From the NCBI RefSeq assembly GCF_900496995.4, contig NC_044023.1, positions 24,560,453 through 24,624,452 on the forward strand: 64,000 nt of DNA. Direction: 5' to 3'. This DNA is from Aquila chrysaetos chrysaetos (lineage: Eukaryota; Chordata; Aves; Accipitriformes; Accipitridae). The notes under the pieces were generated by a model. It ran no database searches and was not told the DNA's origin. It was given only the letters and a program-made list of their open reading frames with translations. The position numbers and the translations under genes were made by a program. Positions 39,873-52,700 of the stretch are shown one piece after another (the stretch's first letter is position 1; every line of letters begins with the position of its first letter).

Positions 39873-40396
39873 TACTTCTCACTCCCTGCATCTGCTACCG
39901 TACTACATATAATAAGTGAAATCCTATATGCTGCAATGATTGTAAAATCCTGGCAACAGTCAGGCTGACAGCAGCATCGCTGCTTTTTACTGCCCTCTTT
40001 GTTGGCACGCGTTACTTTCTTAGATCTTGTGAGATCTTTGAAGCCTTCTCGATCCCCGGTTGTACAGCACCCACCACGGTGGGGAGCGTGCTTGGTGTGG
40101 CTCTTAGGGGGATCTCTGTTTAAACACACACATCTACACCCCTACGGGCGAACAAACCACTAGCTGACTGCCCTGGAGACGTGGCCAACGTCCGGGCAGA
40201 GCCGGCGGGCCGGCCCTGCCGGGCACCATTCCCGACCTCCACACATCTGGCTTTGTCCGTAAGCGGCTCTTGCACAGCCTGTCGGCAATACCAGCTGCGC
40301 GGAACGCGCAGGAAAGCGTCTTTCGCCTCCACCACGTGAAACTTGTCATTTGGCAACCAGGCTGGAGCAATAAGCGTTCATGGAGAGGAAAATCTG

Positions 40397-40426
40397 ATTT
40401 GCATTTGGGGCCGGAGCCTGACGTCA
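40397..40426. promoter_or_regulatory. Octamer (OCT) plus CRE pair in IRAK2 promoter
   Basis: An exact ATTTGCAT octamer is followed 14 bases later by an exact TGACGTCA. These are consensus sites for POU-domain (OCT1/OCT2) and CREB/ATF factors respectively. Binding is inferred from consensus only. Confidence 0.5.
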
Positions 40427-40658
40427 GCCGGAGCAGGAAGAGTGTGGTCTGGCCCTGGCAAGAAACGCTCGTCTGCGTCGCTCGGCTCTTTCCCCAGCAA
40501 AGAGCGAGCCGGGCCGGGGTGGGAGCAGGCTGTCAAGGCCAGCCCCTTTGAGAAGAGGAAGCTTCGGGGAGAAAATCAGCCCTCCGCAGCACGCAGAGGA
40601 GGCAGAGGCTGGCGAGCGTCGCTGCCTGCAGCCGTGGTCCCGGCCCTAGGCGAGCACC

Positions 40659-40676
40659 ATGCGTGGCCGCTGCTGA
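40659..40676 (+). other. Five-codon upstream ORF overlapping an alternative IRAK2 start (TGATG)
   Basis: ATG at 40659 (A at -3) encodes MRGRC and ends at TGA 40674-40676. The last A of the stop is the first base of the in-frame IRAK2 ATG at 40676, forming TGATG. The preferred IRAK2 start, ATG 40724, lies 47 bases beyond. Such an arrangement can allow termination-reinitiation or dampen translation; this is inferred and requires the ATG to lie within the mRNA. Confidence 0.45.
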
Positions 40677-40723
40677 TGGCTGCGGTGGGGACAAAGGACC
40701 CTCCGGAGAGGGACTGCGACGCC

Positions 40724-43700
40724 ATGACCCTGCAGCGGCCGCCCCTAGCCCTGAAGGGGGGCTCCCCCCCGGCCCTGTACATTCACAGCATGCCTGCCTG
40801 GGTGCTGGAGGACTTCTGCCAGAAGATGGACTGCCTGAGTGACTACGACTGGATGCGATTCGGTGAGGGTGGGACGGCGCTCGGCGAGCCGATGGGGTGG
40901 CGATGGCGGCGACGCGTTTGGGACGTGTGGTGGAAGGGTGCGAGGTCCGGCCGAGGTAGGCGGCCGTTCCCACGCAGGGCCGCTGGCCCGGTGGTTCCCC
41001 AGCGCTCAGAAGAGCACACCCTGTGGACAGGGAATTCCCGTGCACCAGTCTGTTTTCGGGATCAAGCGAAACCTCTGATTAATAGGTGGAATTCCAGACT
41101 TCTGTGTTCCCTTGTCTTCTCCTGGGCAGCCAGGCTCCCTCCCCTCACTCTCTGCTATCTTTCACACTCCCCTCTCTCTTTGCGCTTTGATCTTCTGCTA
41201 CCTGCCTGTTTTTACAACATCCCTCACGTGTGCTTCGATATCCTATTTTTTTCTTTCTTCCTTAACTTCATGTGTATTCCCACATACTTACTGCCCCTAT
41301 TTTTCTCGGTCCTGGCCGTGTCCTGTTAATAAGTATAGAAAACGTAGTCCCTGAGGTTTTTTTTCCTTTTTTCTGTATCCCAGTCCAAACGGTTCTAACC
41401 TGGATCTTTTCTTAGTTGGCCTACCTTCCTTTATTTCACATGATTTAATTTCTTTCCAGACTTCACCAACTCTGCTGAGTAAACTCTTACCCCAGTTAAA
41501 CTTGCTGACTTAGGGTGGGCTCGGTCTCTGCTGTCTTCAGATGCATAAAGCTGTATGTCTAATGTCCTTCTAAAGCCAGCTGAGGTGCGAACTCGGGAAT
41601 CTTTGTTTCCGCACACACACCCCCCAGCCCCAAGCCTCTCTCCTTCGGGCTAATCAAGCAGCACGTCAGGTGCGGGTCAGCTGAGAGGGGCTGAGTCAGA
41701 CAGGCACCCTCGGTGGGTATCTCCCCCAGCCCCCGGAGACCACAAATGAGCACAGCTGAATTTACACAAAATCCCAAGACGGAGTGACAAGGTAACCGTG
41801 CGTCACAAACCGCTGTTTCAGCACGGTTCCTCCTGGCTTCTCTCCCCTGACCCTCTGCCCTAAGGAGCTGGGGCTGCCACCTCCCGTCCTGCAGACCGCA
41901 GCAGGCGGAGAGAGGGCTCCCCAGGGCCGGCAAAGCCTTTTGCTGACGGCTGGGGAAGCTGTGACATAACCCCATCCCAAATATAGGGGCATTCCTAGAC
42001 ACTTTTGTTGTTTTACCTCGCCCCCGTCCAGCCCATGGTGCTGTAACTAGCACTGACGCTGTGACCAGGGGCATTGGATTTAGTGGGCGCTAAATAAGGG
42101 GAGGTGGATTACATGCTGGTAAGCCAGCCAAAAAGAGTACAGAGGGGTAACCAGCATGCTGTGCGTGTTCAGGAATGGGGACAAATTATATAGGGTCAGC
42201 TTTAGCATGCTACCTCCTGCTCTTAAAATATAGCTGCGTTTCACCGATAAGTTTATCTGACTAAATAAAACTCAGATGATTCAGTTACTATTTGGCTTAC
42301 CATAATATTGGTATTTAGTAACGTAGACGGGAGTGCAGTCTCACCATTGACTTCTGTTACCTATTTTGGGAGAATCACACCAGGAATTTAATCTGAACTT
42401 ACTTTGGTACAAGGTATTAAGGTGAAGGAGGATTATGGGGAAAAAAATACACTGAAAAGTGTGACTGGGTTGTCTTTTGGGGTCTCTGATAGAACGACAT
42501 TTTTTCCAGAATAGTCGAAGGAATAAAAGGTGTATCTTACTTTAGGAATTTTCTTCATGTCCGCATAGCTAATTTATTGCGAGTCTTCCTTTTAAAAGTG
42601 TGCAAATGAAAAAGCAAAGTGTGTCTTGCACCTTAGCTTTCCCTGCTTGCACTTGCTTGTTTTTTCTAATTTTTAAACAGAAATATCTGTTGTCTCCCAC
42701 TAGCTTCCTACGTGATAACTGATCAAACAGAGCTACGGAAAATCAAGTGCATGGAGAAGACAGGTATCAGCATAACAAGAGAGCTCATGTGGTGGTGGGG
42801 AGTGAGACTGGCGACGGTGCAGCAGCTCCTGGACCTGCTCCAAGGACTGCAGCTCTACCGAGCGGCTCAAGTCATTCTGGACTGTGAGTAGCTGCCCCTT
42901 CCTCCCGCAGGGAGTCTGTGCTGCTTCTTAGAGCACCCAGACCCAACCCAGTAAATCTGTCTTGCTAGCAAAAGAAACTTTTTGCTGGGAGTCTCATACT
43001 CAAATTCTAAAATTTCCTCCACCGATTCTGATTTTCTGCGCTCTCAAATAAAATTTGTGGTGGAAAGGAAGAGGTGACATAGAGGAGGATTCACTGGTCC
43101 CTCTAGTTCATCATCCCACCTTTGTAGTGACCATCTTAGATGCTTCAAAGAGGTGTCAAAGAGAGTTTTGCTGTGGTCTGAACCAGGGGTGGTACTTTCA
43201 TGCATCAGATAGAGTTTCAAAACAGAGCTGAATTATGAATGTTTTAATTTTTCATACATTCTTGTTTCTCTGTGAAAATTTGTCATTATACTCTAATTGT
43301 CAACAAACTCAGAGTAGAAAAACATATAATCAGTTCTGCCTATGCAGCCTGCTTTCCTGCGCCATAAGAAAAAGGTTATGAAAAGGAGAAATGGTTTATT
43401 GACTACCTATATTACTATTTCTTTATCTCACTTCATATTTTCTCTATTCCTATCATATGTTCTCCTCGATCCCTCCATAAATTAAACACCTGTAGTCTTT
43501 TCTAACTCTTTGTATGTAGTTCTTCTTGCCTATCTCCAGTTTGCTCTATTTCAGATTTATCTTTTTTTGAGGTAGGATGATTAGTATTTGAACTCAGTGT
43601 GCCTAGTTAAGGTAAACCATTGCCTTATAGAAATCACAACACTTTTAAATATAATTTTCCTTTCCATTTTTCTCCATTGAAAATTACGTTTAAATTGCAG

Positions 43701-46700
43701 CTGTCCATTTTTGTAAGCCAAATTGTACCTTAATCCAGTTTTACCACCAAATCTGTTGAACCCTGGACAACATACTGTCTTTCTGTATTGAGCTGTTCCA
43801 AAAAGTTGAGTGGACCACATTCCCCTTTTCACACATATTCCCACCAAAAATCTACTCTCTGGAAATCAGATGTTTGTATGAATTTTGCCAGTTCTCCATA
43901 CAGAATTACTAGAAAGAAAAATCACAGATTTTTGTTATGTGGCAAAAAATGCTTGGAGAAATACTATCCAGGTTTAGATGGGAAACGGTCAAAGCTTCTG
44001 AGGGCATATGCTTCCACAGGTGGAAAATATCTGGAGGAGCACCATCTGCTCTTCATATCCTGTGACAGGGAAGCTGTCGTCGACTGGGGTGGGTTATAGT
44101 TACATCACGAGCGGCTATTGCAAAACAGCAGCCAGCCTCCACAGGGCAGGGCGACCAGCAGTCAGAGGTGCAGCTGGCATTCGCTGCACAGCAGCTAGAG
44201 GCCTTTCTTTTGGAAAGTCCAATAATGCATCATGGGTTTCTTGCCACAGCATTTCTTTGTGTAGCACTGCTGTTTTTCTGTAGTGTCCTGGCATTAGCAT
44301 GACTTCTAACCTTCATTTTGGTGTGGCAGAAAAAAATGTTTAACAATGGTATTGTAAAATTCTATTTTCTTTTTTTAAAAAAAAGGAATATTACAAGCAG
44401 CCTTCAAGCAAATTCTGTCTTAGTACACCAAACGCAATAACCACAGACCCTAACAAGAGCATTGCTCAGTATAACTGATTTTACCATCACCCATATGCAG
44501 CCTTTTGTTTCAGCAGATCCACTTTCTGACTGAATTCAGTCACAGCATTCCACTTAGGGGACTGTAACAATTCTTACTCCTCATTCCTCAGCAAAGCAAA
44601 GCAAGCTCCAGGAAAGCGAACTTGAATCTGTTTTAATTTGTGTATCAGTAATCCAAGTGTTAACTTAGTCACAGTGACCGTGACTTTGAGGGTCCAGTCT
44701 AGTGGACAGGATGGAAAACAAAATCTTGATTTATTTTTTATTTTTTAATCTATACATTGAATAAATCTGATCTGGATATCACCAATGTAATAAGCCTGGC
44801 TCCCTGATAATGGTATTTTTATGGATACTCTGGAGTAGAGGGTGGCTTGCATGATGTGGTGACACTTTTGCTCTGTTCAGTATTTAACACAGTTGATTCC
44901 TAGTCCATACAGAGAGTTTCTGAGTGCTCTTACATAACACAGGATAACCTACCACACCTTAAACTCTCATTAGTTACAGTCCTTGCCTTCTTTCCCTGTC
45001 AGAACACATTCTGGGGCTTACCTTTGTTTATGGCTGGCTTGTTTTCGTTTACAGAGTTCATTGACCTTTCTGTAATCTGGCTTTATACATTGTGATTTAA
45101 TAAAAAAAAAAACAAACACCTGCATTCTCCTTCCAAGAAACATAAAAACTGAAATGCAAAAATTACTGAATGTTTTTACCACTACATAATAGCAGCAACA
45201 ATTTTCAATGTAATTTTTAGCTGTTATGGAAAAGGCTGGTTTTGTTCAGCTAGGTACAATGCCGTTTCTTTCCCATGTGGGTTAATTTTGCCATTTTTGC
45301 AGAAGCTAAGTTCAGAGAGCTCAGAAAAATTATTTGTTGTAACAACTGAGATGCTGCTGCTTTTACCCCAACGTAGAGGGTTTTCTCTTCTTGTAATTAC
45401 AGGCCTTTAAAACAAGACCATGAGTAGATTTCAAACTGAGATTAGTTCAGCACATTGCAGTGGTGTATCACTCCAAGAGAAGCTTCATGTATTTAATTTC
45501 AGAGAGCTATTGCTTGCAAACCACAACATTGTAGGATTCAAGCTGACGTATAGCACATTCCATAAAACAACCCCCTGGAAACCCAGAGGCTGCACAGAGG
45601 ATCTCTGATCATTAGGCCTGGTCCTTTGTGCAAAGGCCAGAATATCACACTGGATCAAATCCTGAGAGGTGGCATTTTAAAGCCCCTAACAAGATTGCTT
45701 ACACAAGAACCAAGTAAGATTTGTCTCTGATTATGCAAAATGCAAAGAATCAGGCTTTCAAGCCAAGAGCAGCTTCCAGCAACATCACCATTAAAAATAA
45801 AGATACAGCACAGCAAAAATAGTCATCATCACTGCACAGAAACATTCATTATCCCTCCGTTTGTCCAACTGGTTTTAAGTGGTATATAAATATAACTGTA
45901 GCTTGCGCAATATGCGCCTGACTTCAGCCTCTGGGACAAGAGGGGATTACCTGCTTTCTCTTGTGCTTCTGTGATTTACCTGTTGTTTTTGTTTGGTTTT
46001 TTTTGAGCTCTCTCAAAAACATGTCTGAGATTTTTTGGGCTTCACTTGCCACAAGCTGCAAAAACTGAGGGTTTTCCCCTTGTTAAAAATAAAATCCAAT
46101 CAACTTCCTCCAGGCTGGAGGAGTACACTTTTGTGATTTCTAAGGAAAAGCTTGGTTTCTAAAAACTGTAGTTGGCCAGTGCAAGTAAACAGGGGTCTTA
46201 TCATGATTTCTGTGGGCTAGGTAGTAAATAGGGAAAGTAAGTATTAAGAGATCATGGCAAGAAATGGACATACTCAATTCAGCTCATTAAGACACTGAAT
46301 TGATGTAATATATCTAACATACCTTTGTTTCTCTGAGTTCCTCTGTGACAATGGCTGAACTACAATACTGGACTGTTCCATGAAGGGCTTCATAAAGAGT
46401 TAGAAGTGACTTTGGTTTTGACTCTGAATTCTGTAAAGCAATATGAAGGCTAGATAAAGAGGGTTTAAAAGAGGAAGGAAGAGACAAATCCTGTGGAGTC
46501 ATAATTTTTTAGTTACGTTTTTGCATGATCAATATTATTTTTTGTCCCAGATCAATTCAAATGCAATAAATTGTAAAACTACAATGAAATTATCTTTTTT
46601 AAAAACTTATAATAGTCTTTTATATTGAAGTCCATAACAAAGCTTCATATTAATTTAAGTGGCAGAAAGTCTGGATTATTTTGTTGTCCTGCCATGAGGA

Positions 46701-49700
46701 AGTAGTTAATGTTTTCTAGAATTAACTCAATACGGGCATTCCACTGTGTGCTCAGTCATAAGCAGAAGTGATTTCTAGCAGGATCTTTCTAGGTTTAGAC
46801 AAATCTTTGAAGTCTTTACCCTCTATTTCTGCTTTTTTATCTATATCTGAATATGCTTAACTCGGGTGATTCTTCTTGGGGAGATACAGAGAATACACTG
46901 CTTGTTCTATTGGGCACTTTAGAAAACTAAGTGGTCCTTACATCACCGTAATGCTATTCATTCTGATTTAAAGCAATCAGATGCAACACATGGGTAGATG
47001 TTTTGCTGGCAGATTACTTCCAGGAGAATTCTACCTCCCTTCAACAATTTCTTGCGCTACTCTAGTCCTACTTCCAGATGTCCATAATAATGATTTTTTT
47101 TGTTGGTGGTGGTTTTTTTGTTTTAATGTCAGTTCTTTAGTTTCAGCAGTGACATGTTTGATGTGCAGGAAGTTGCAAAATTCATTAAAAACCCTGAAAA
47201 ATATGTTGAAAGAGGGAAGTGATTCTAATTTTAGAGACTTCTAGGTTAAAGTACAGGAGGGAAAAGCCAGCAACTGCAGAATACAGGGACTGTCAGTTTT
47301 GACTAAAGGCCTGCAGACTGTTTCATAGATGATTTCAAAAACCTGTAAAATTTGGGATTTCATAGCATTCTGACACAGTAATAAAGAAACATACCTGATT
47401 TTTCTGAGTTTTAGTTTGAAAACCTAGTTTCATTCAAACCTGCATTCATAGGTGACAAACCTATGGGTACAAACTCCAAGTAGAGGTCAAAGGAAAAAAC
47501 TTGCCTGACGTGAACATGCCCACTTCTACTGTTATTGCTTTCATATACTCCTACTCTTCAACCTTTAGTATGCTGAAACTGTCATAGCTTGTTGTCTCTT
47601 ACACAGTTCTACTGAATCTTGGTTTATCGTAAGGAGCATAGATTATAAATGAAACATAGTGCTTCCTGCTTGTTTCAGATACTCCCAATGCTTTGTACAA
47701 AAAAAACCCACAAAGCTATTATCTGATTTCAAATGCAAACAGAGGCCTGCAGCTTTTGATCCCAAGATCACACACCATGGTTAAGATACAAAGCTGATAA
47801 AACAGCATGACAAAAACCCCCTTGTATTAATACTCGTGCTTATTTTCTTTTATATAAAAATAAAATGGCAATTTTGATTTTGAAGAAAATGCTAAAACTA
47901 TTGCTGATAAAAGGTGCCAGGTAGAGACAAAAGTTTAGAACTACAACCAGGAAAATGTTGTTATTAGGCAGTAGAAAGTCCTTATATCACCCCTAGTGCA
48001 CACTGGGCATTTCCAAGCTCCTTTTCAACCACAGTTTTAAATGTATTCATGGATAAGAATTCAGCTGCTTCTTCAGGAGATTTTGACAGCCTTGTATATC
48101 ACGGTATCTTGAATTTTTTTACTTTATTTTTTTCCCACCCTAACTGTAGCCTAATCTAATTATAATAATTCCCTCTAAGATGTACATATTTTTCAAGTCC
48201 GTGTACGCTGGAAGCGTCTTTGTATTTCTTTTAACCAGAATTCGAGTTGCTTTTTCAGGCCTGATTCTGAGATTTGGCAAGCTGTATACAACATAGAATC
48301 TTTGACAGCTGTAATGAATCAATAATTCGGCCTTTAATTTTTCCTTATATATCAGTAAGTCTTGACCTTTGACCATTTTTATGTTTTCCCTAGATTGTCT
48401 CCAGTTTGTTTCTTTCTGTTCATAAGTAAAAGTATGATTATTGCAAATAGTTCTATATAGGAAGGTGTTTTCTGGGAATGAGCATGGTCATGACACTAAA
48501 ACCACACAATTGAAAATAGTCCTAAAATATTTAACTGATTAAAACCAATACAACTCTGTCAAACTTCCTCCCAATCCCATGACAATTAACAAAGAACTAG
48601 ATGCCTTCTTTAGGCTGGCAGATATTTGTGATTTGAGATCATTGGCTGAAGGATGCTGTATAGAAAATGACAAAATAAATACACTATTATTGTTAATTTC
48701 TTATTGTAAGAGACTATGTATCTTTTGCATAGTCATCACTGGTATTTATGTGAAGCTATCACTTCTTATTAATTTTCAGTAGTAGTTAATGCCATGAATA
48801 TGGTCTGAATTTAGATACCAATAGTATTCCAGCAATTTAACAATAAATTGCTTGAATCTTCATTTTAATGTTCATGTTAATTTACAGTCTGTTTTTCTGA
48901 CTAGGATTATTTCCTGATAACTGATGAGAGTCAGTATCTATTTTCCCTGGTAATCTTTGTCTTTCCTTTGTTCTCTTTTGAAGGGACATCAGCCTCTAAT
49001 ATTACCAACTCTGAAAAAGAAGAGCTGGTAGAGCCACCTAAACAGGAGAATGTATCTTTAACTCCCACAGAAAACAAAAAGAGAGAGAGAGAAAATGAGA
49101 TAAGTCTGTTGCCATCACCAGACTCTTCACATCTGGGAGTATCACCAGCAGGTAGTAAGTAAAGTAGTAGATTTTGAATTTGCTCTAACATTGAAATGAC
49201 CATATAGACAAGACTGCTTCCCTTTCGCTTTCAGTAGAGTATAATGAATATATTGCTCTTCAGAATGGTCACATTTGAATATTTGCCTTTTTCCTAGCAC
49301 TGTTGTCTCCTGACCTGTTTGTTTCTAACTTTAGCCCATGGCCTCCTGTTCCTTCTTCCTATAGCTCTCTTGGCCTTGAGAGATGCTGGCTATATCTATC
49401 CTGTGGGATGTCAAGACATTTCCCAGATCTCTGTGAACACCCTGGTCCCGTCCTCGCTCTGTACTAAGACTAGATCAGTGCATACATTTCCTGCCCCATG
49501 TCCCTCTCTCCATGCAAAATAAATCTAGGCCAGAAGAGAGCTGTGCACGGGTCAGCAGGTCCCTCTGCCTGGGAAGGGGACGGACCAGAACCACAGGACA
49601 TAATGAGGAGAGCATCTGACCAACAGTATAGACATAGGAAGCTCTATGTCCTTGAGCCAGGACTAGAGAGATCTACATAATCATCTTGCAAAGAGGAACC

Positions 49701-52700
49701 AGGAAAGTAGCTCCCTATCTTCACACAGTATTTCACATTTTGACAGCTTGTCACAGATTATCCCTGGTTAGGAAATTCACCAAAATACCCCAGACCTTCA
49801 TAATTAGTCACAGACTGTGGTATTACAAAAATAAGGTATATTTTCAATGCTGTTATTTCAATTTCAGGTGCTGTTTCTGAAGGAGCCTTGTATTCACTCC
49901 CTTCACCACCACCTCCCCCAAGACACCTTTTGAAATCCTTACAGTCAAATCCTCCTGTCTCATCAAGTGTGAAGGTAAATCCCTTTAGTACTCATTGATT
50001 ATAACAATGAAAATTGTCTTTATGACATTCTGTGGTTTTTCAGTTAAAGTTTATCCCTCTACTTGTATAAAATACAGATCTAGTGAAAAAGCGGGGCTTG
50101 ATTACAATTTGTACAGACTGAATATAATACTAATGCTTCAATTAGATTACTTACAGTTTACATCACTTTTTTTGACAGTGAAGGACCAGTGAGGGAAAAA
50201 ATTAACAATATTGCATACTGCATAGCTCAGCATGGATAACATGCCCACAAATAGCAATTAATTTTGAAGGAATTTCCAGTATAGATTTTACAGCGGACTT
50301 AACACTTCTGGTATGATCATAGGACAGTGCAAAATATACCACTGACTAGTCAGAATGGCATACTACTTTTAGTTTAATTTTATAATGAAAAGGTGGTTTC
50401 TCCTCAAAACTGGGCTAGTATCAAATTTAAGTCATGTTGCCCAGAGCCTTGTGTAACTGACAGTTGAAAATCTGCAAGGATGAAGGTTCCATCCCCTCTC
50501 TGAGCCCCTGTTCCAGTGCTTAACCATCTCATGGTGAAAAGTTTTTCTCATGTTCTTAATGATTTCAGCACACAGTCTCCTGTTCCTTCCTCCCTATAGC
50601 TCTCTAGTCTAGCTAGATCTGTCCTGTGGGTTCTCAGAGTGTTTCCCAGATCCACGTGCACACTCCGGTGCCGTCATGGTTCTGCATTGGCCTGTTTTCC
50701 TTGGTTTATTTTGTTTGAGTTTTTTTAAAGAGGATTTTGTTTTAAGACTTTAAACTCTTCCAAAATAACGTGGTTCAAGAGTACCAGCCAGATGAGAAGA
50801 TTGCTACAAAGAATGCAGCAGTTTCAGTGTTTCTTGAGAGGGAGTTAATGTTTTGTTTTCTCAAGTCTGGAGCACATTCAGGTTGTGAAAGCTGCATGAT
50901 TAGGCTACAGTGGAACTGTAATAACAATTGGCAATAGAACTTGCCACACTGGAAGCAACAAATTCTTGTGCAACTGACACCAGATGCTTCAGAAGTAGAT
51001 GCGAAGTTCCTACCGGAACATAAATACATTATGAGGGACCCTACTTTCTGATCCAACTGTTTCTTAATATATGCCCAGGCCATAAAGATTAATATTTTTT
51101 GTAACTTAAACTGACATCACTTCAAATAAATATATGGACTTTTAAACAAAACTAAGTCTGTTTTCTGAGAAAGGTGGAAATGCAAATTGGTAGCTGTTTT
51201 CAAGTCTCTTCTACTATGCAAAAATTTTACACGGGCAAAACACATCAAGACAGGTATTACAAAAGGAAACCCTAATAAGTGATTGCACAGTACCTTTCAC
51301 AGTTTGTTTCAGCAATCACAGTGATTGCTCAAATCATGGAAAAGAAAATATGACACCTGAAAGAAGGAAAAAGCATATGAATTTTCATGAGATAAACTTG
51401 TTTCTTCTACAAATGTGTAGCCTTGCAGCTCTTCTATGCCTCAGCAGGAGACAATGACTGATCTCCCCAGTGGGAGCCTTTTGTGGACCCAGAGGGAAGT
51501 TACTAATGCTACAAATGGCTTCAGTGACAACAGCAGAATTTGTGAAGGTACTTTTGCGGATGTCTACAAAGGTCAGAGGAACAACATAGTGTATGTCATT
51601 AAAAGACTGAAAGAGGCAAGTACTCCACCTTTTCTTTTTCTTTGAAGGGGTATGTTATTAGTCTCTCTTGAACATTAGCAGCTGTTGCTTAATATTGTGT
51701 GGGCAAGGGACCAGAAAAGCTACACAAGAGGAGAGGTAAAAAGGAAATTATGTAAAGTAAGTAAACCTAGATTCAACAAACACGTATGAGAGATACTTTA
51801 CTCATGTGTGTGGTTTTATTAACTCTGTCCATGGGAGTAGCCTGCAATGTAGCTACCTGCATTGATGATTGGATCAGAGGTGTCTTTACACTGTTCTGTT
51901 CTAATTTTCAAATAATTGTTGCCTTTGACACAAAGTTGCCACCAGTGATACTTGCCTATTTTCTAAAGTAGCTTGTCATCTAGAGGCTAAAAGATCTGTG
52001 TAAATGCAACATCTTAATAATTACTATTGACATTCTATTGCATGTTTTAATTTTTTAGATGGAATGCACAAGCCCAAATTCCACCCAAAGATTCTTTCAT
52101 ACAGAAGTACAGATTTGCTTTCGGTAAGTGGTTGGCTTTCAAATGCAGCCTGTGCATGTCCTGCATGTGGCCTGTTGCCCGTGTGTTTCCTTTAAGACTG
52201 ATGTGTCTGTCTCCCAGGCACTGTGCTGTTCTGGGGACAGCAGGGTTATGCACTGCCTTTGCAGGAGACTTGGGGAAACAGCATGCCTCCCAGTGCTGCT
52301 GCAGGTCCCTGCTGAGCTCTGCCAGTCCTGGAGGTGGTGAGGGAGCCGTGCCTTGTGGAGCTTTGTACCCCTCCTACCTGCTCAGAACCGGGCTGTGCTA
52401 TAATGATCTCTCTCTTTGCTGCTGGGTTAGTTAGCCTTCTGCAGGTCTGCTCAGGGCCATTCTGTGCTTCCAGCTGCAGGACACAATTCCCAGTTGCCTT
52501 GAATTTAGGAATTTATTCCAGCTCAGGGATGTATTTTTCTGTGCTGCTCTGACTTCATTTGCAAATTATTGTTGATCTGTGCCTGCAGGTGTTGTCATGT
52601 CAACATTTTGCAGCTGCTGGGTTTCTCAGTAGAAACCGGATTGCACTGTCTGATATATCCATACCTGCCTAATGGATCACTACAAAACAAACTTCAGTGT

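Larger units (their letters stand above)
34228..40129. other. VHL 3' UTR and VHL-IRAK2 intergenic interval
   Basis: No further gene is recognised. The region must include the VHL 3' UTR. The AATAAA signals I found are about 4 kb downstream (38280-38285 and 38386-38391), so either the 3' UTR is long or a variant signal nearer the stop is used. A MIR-like remnant lies at 37370-37490 and a T tract of about 22 near 39850-39872. The stretch 38525-38700 is mildly GC-enriched without a clear open frame. Confidence 0.5.
40130..41080. promoter_or_regulatory. IRAK2: GC-rich promoter region of IRAK2
   Basis: A CpG-enriched interval encloses the first coding exon of IRAK2. It holds an octamer motif ATTTGCAT at 40397-40404 and a full CRE TGACGTCA at 40419-40426, about 300 bases upstream of the preferred start codon, and an upstream ATG at 40659. 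No TATA box is obvious. The transcription start site is not determined. Confidence 0.7.

Noticed and set aside
40533-41045. 170-codon minus-strand frame over IRAK2 exon 1
   Set aside because: Antisense to conserved coding sequence, low complexity, no splice support.
41559-42074. 171-codon minus-strand frame in IRAK2 intron 1
   Set aside because: No family resemblance and no supporting splice or promoter signals.
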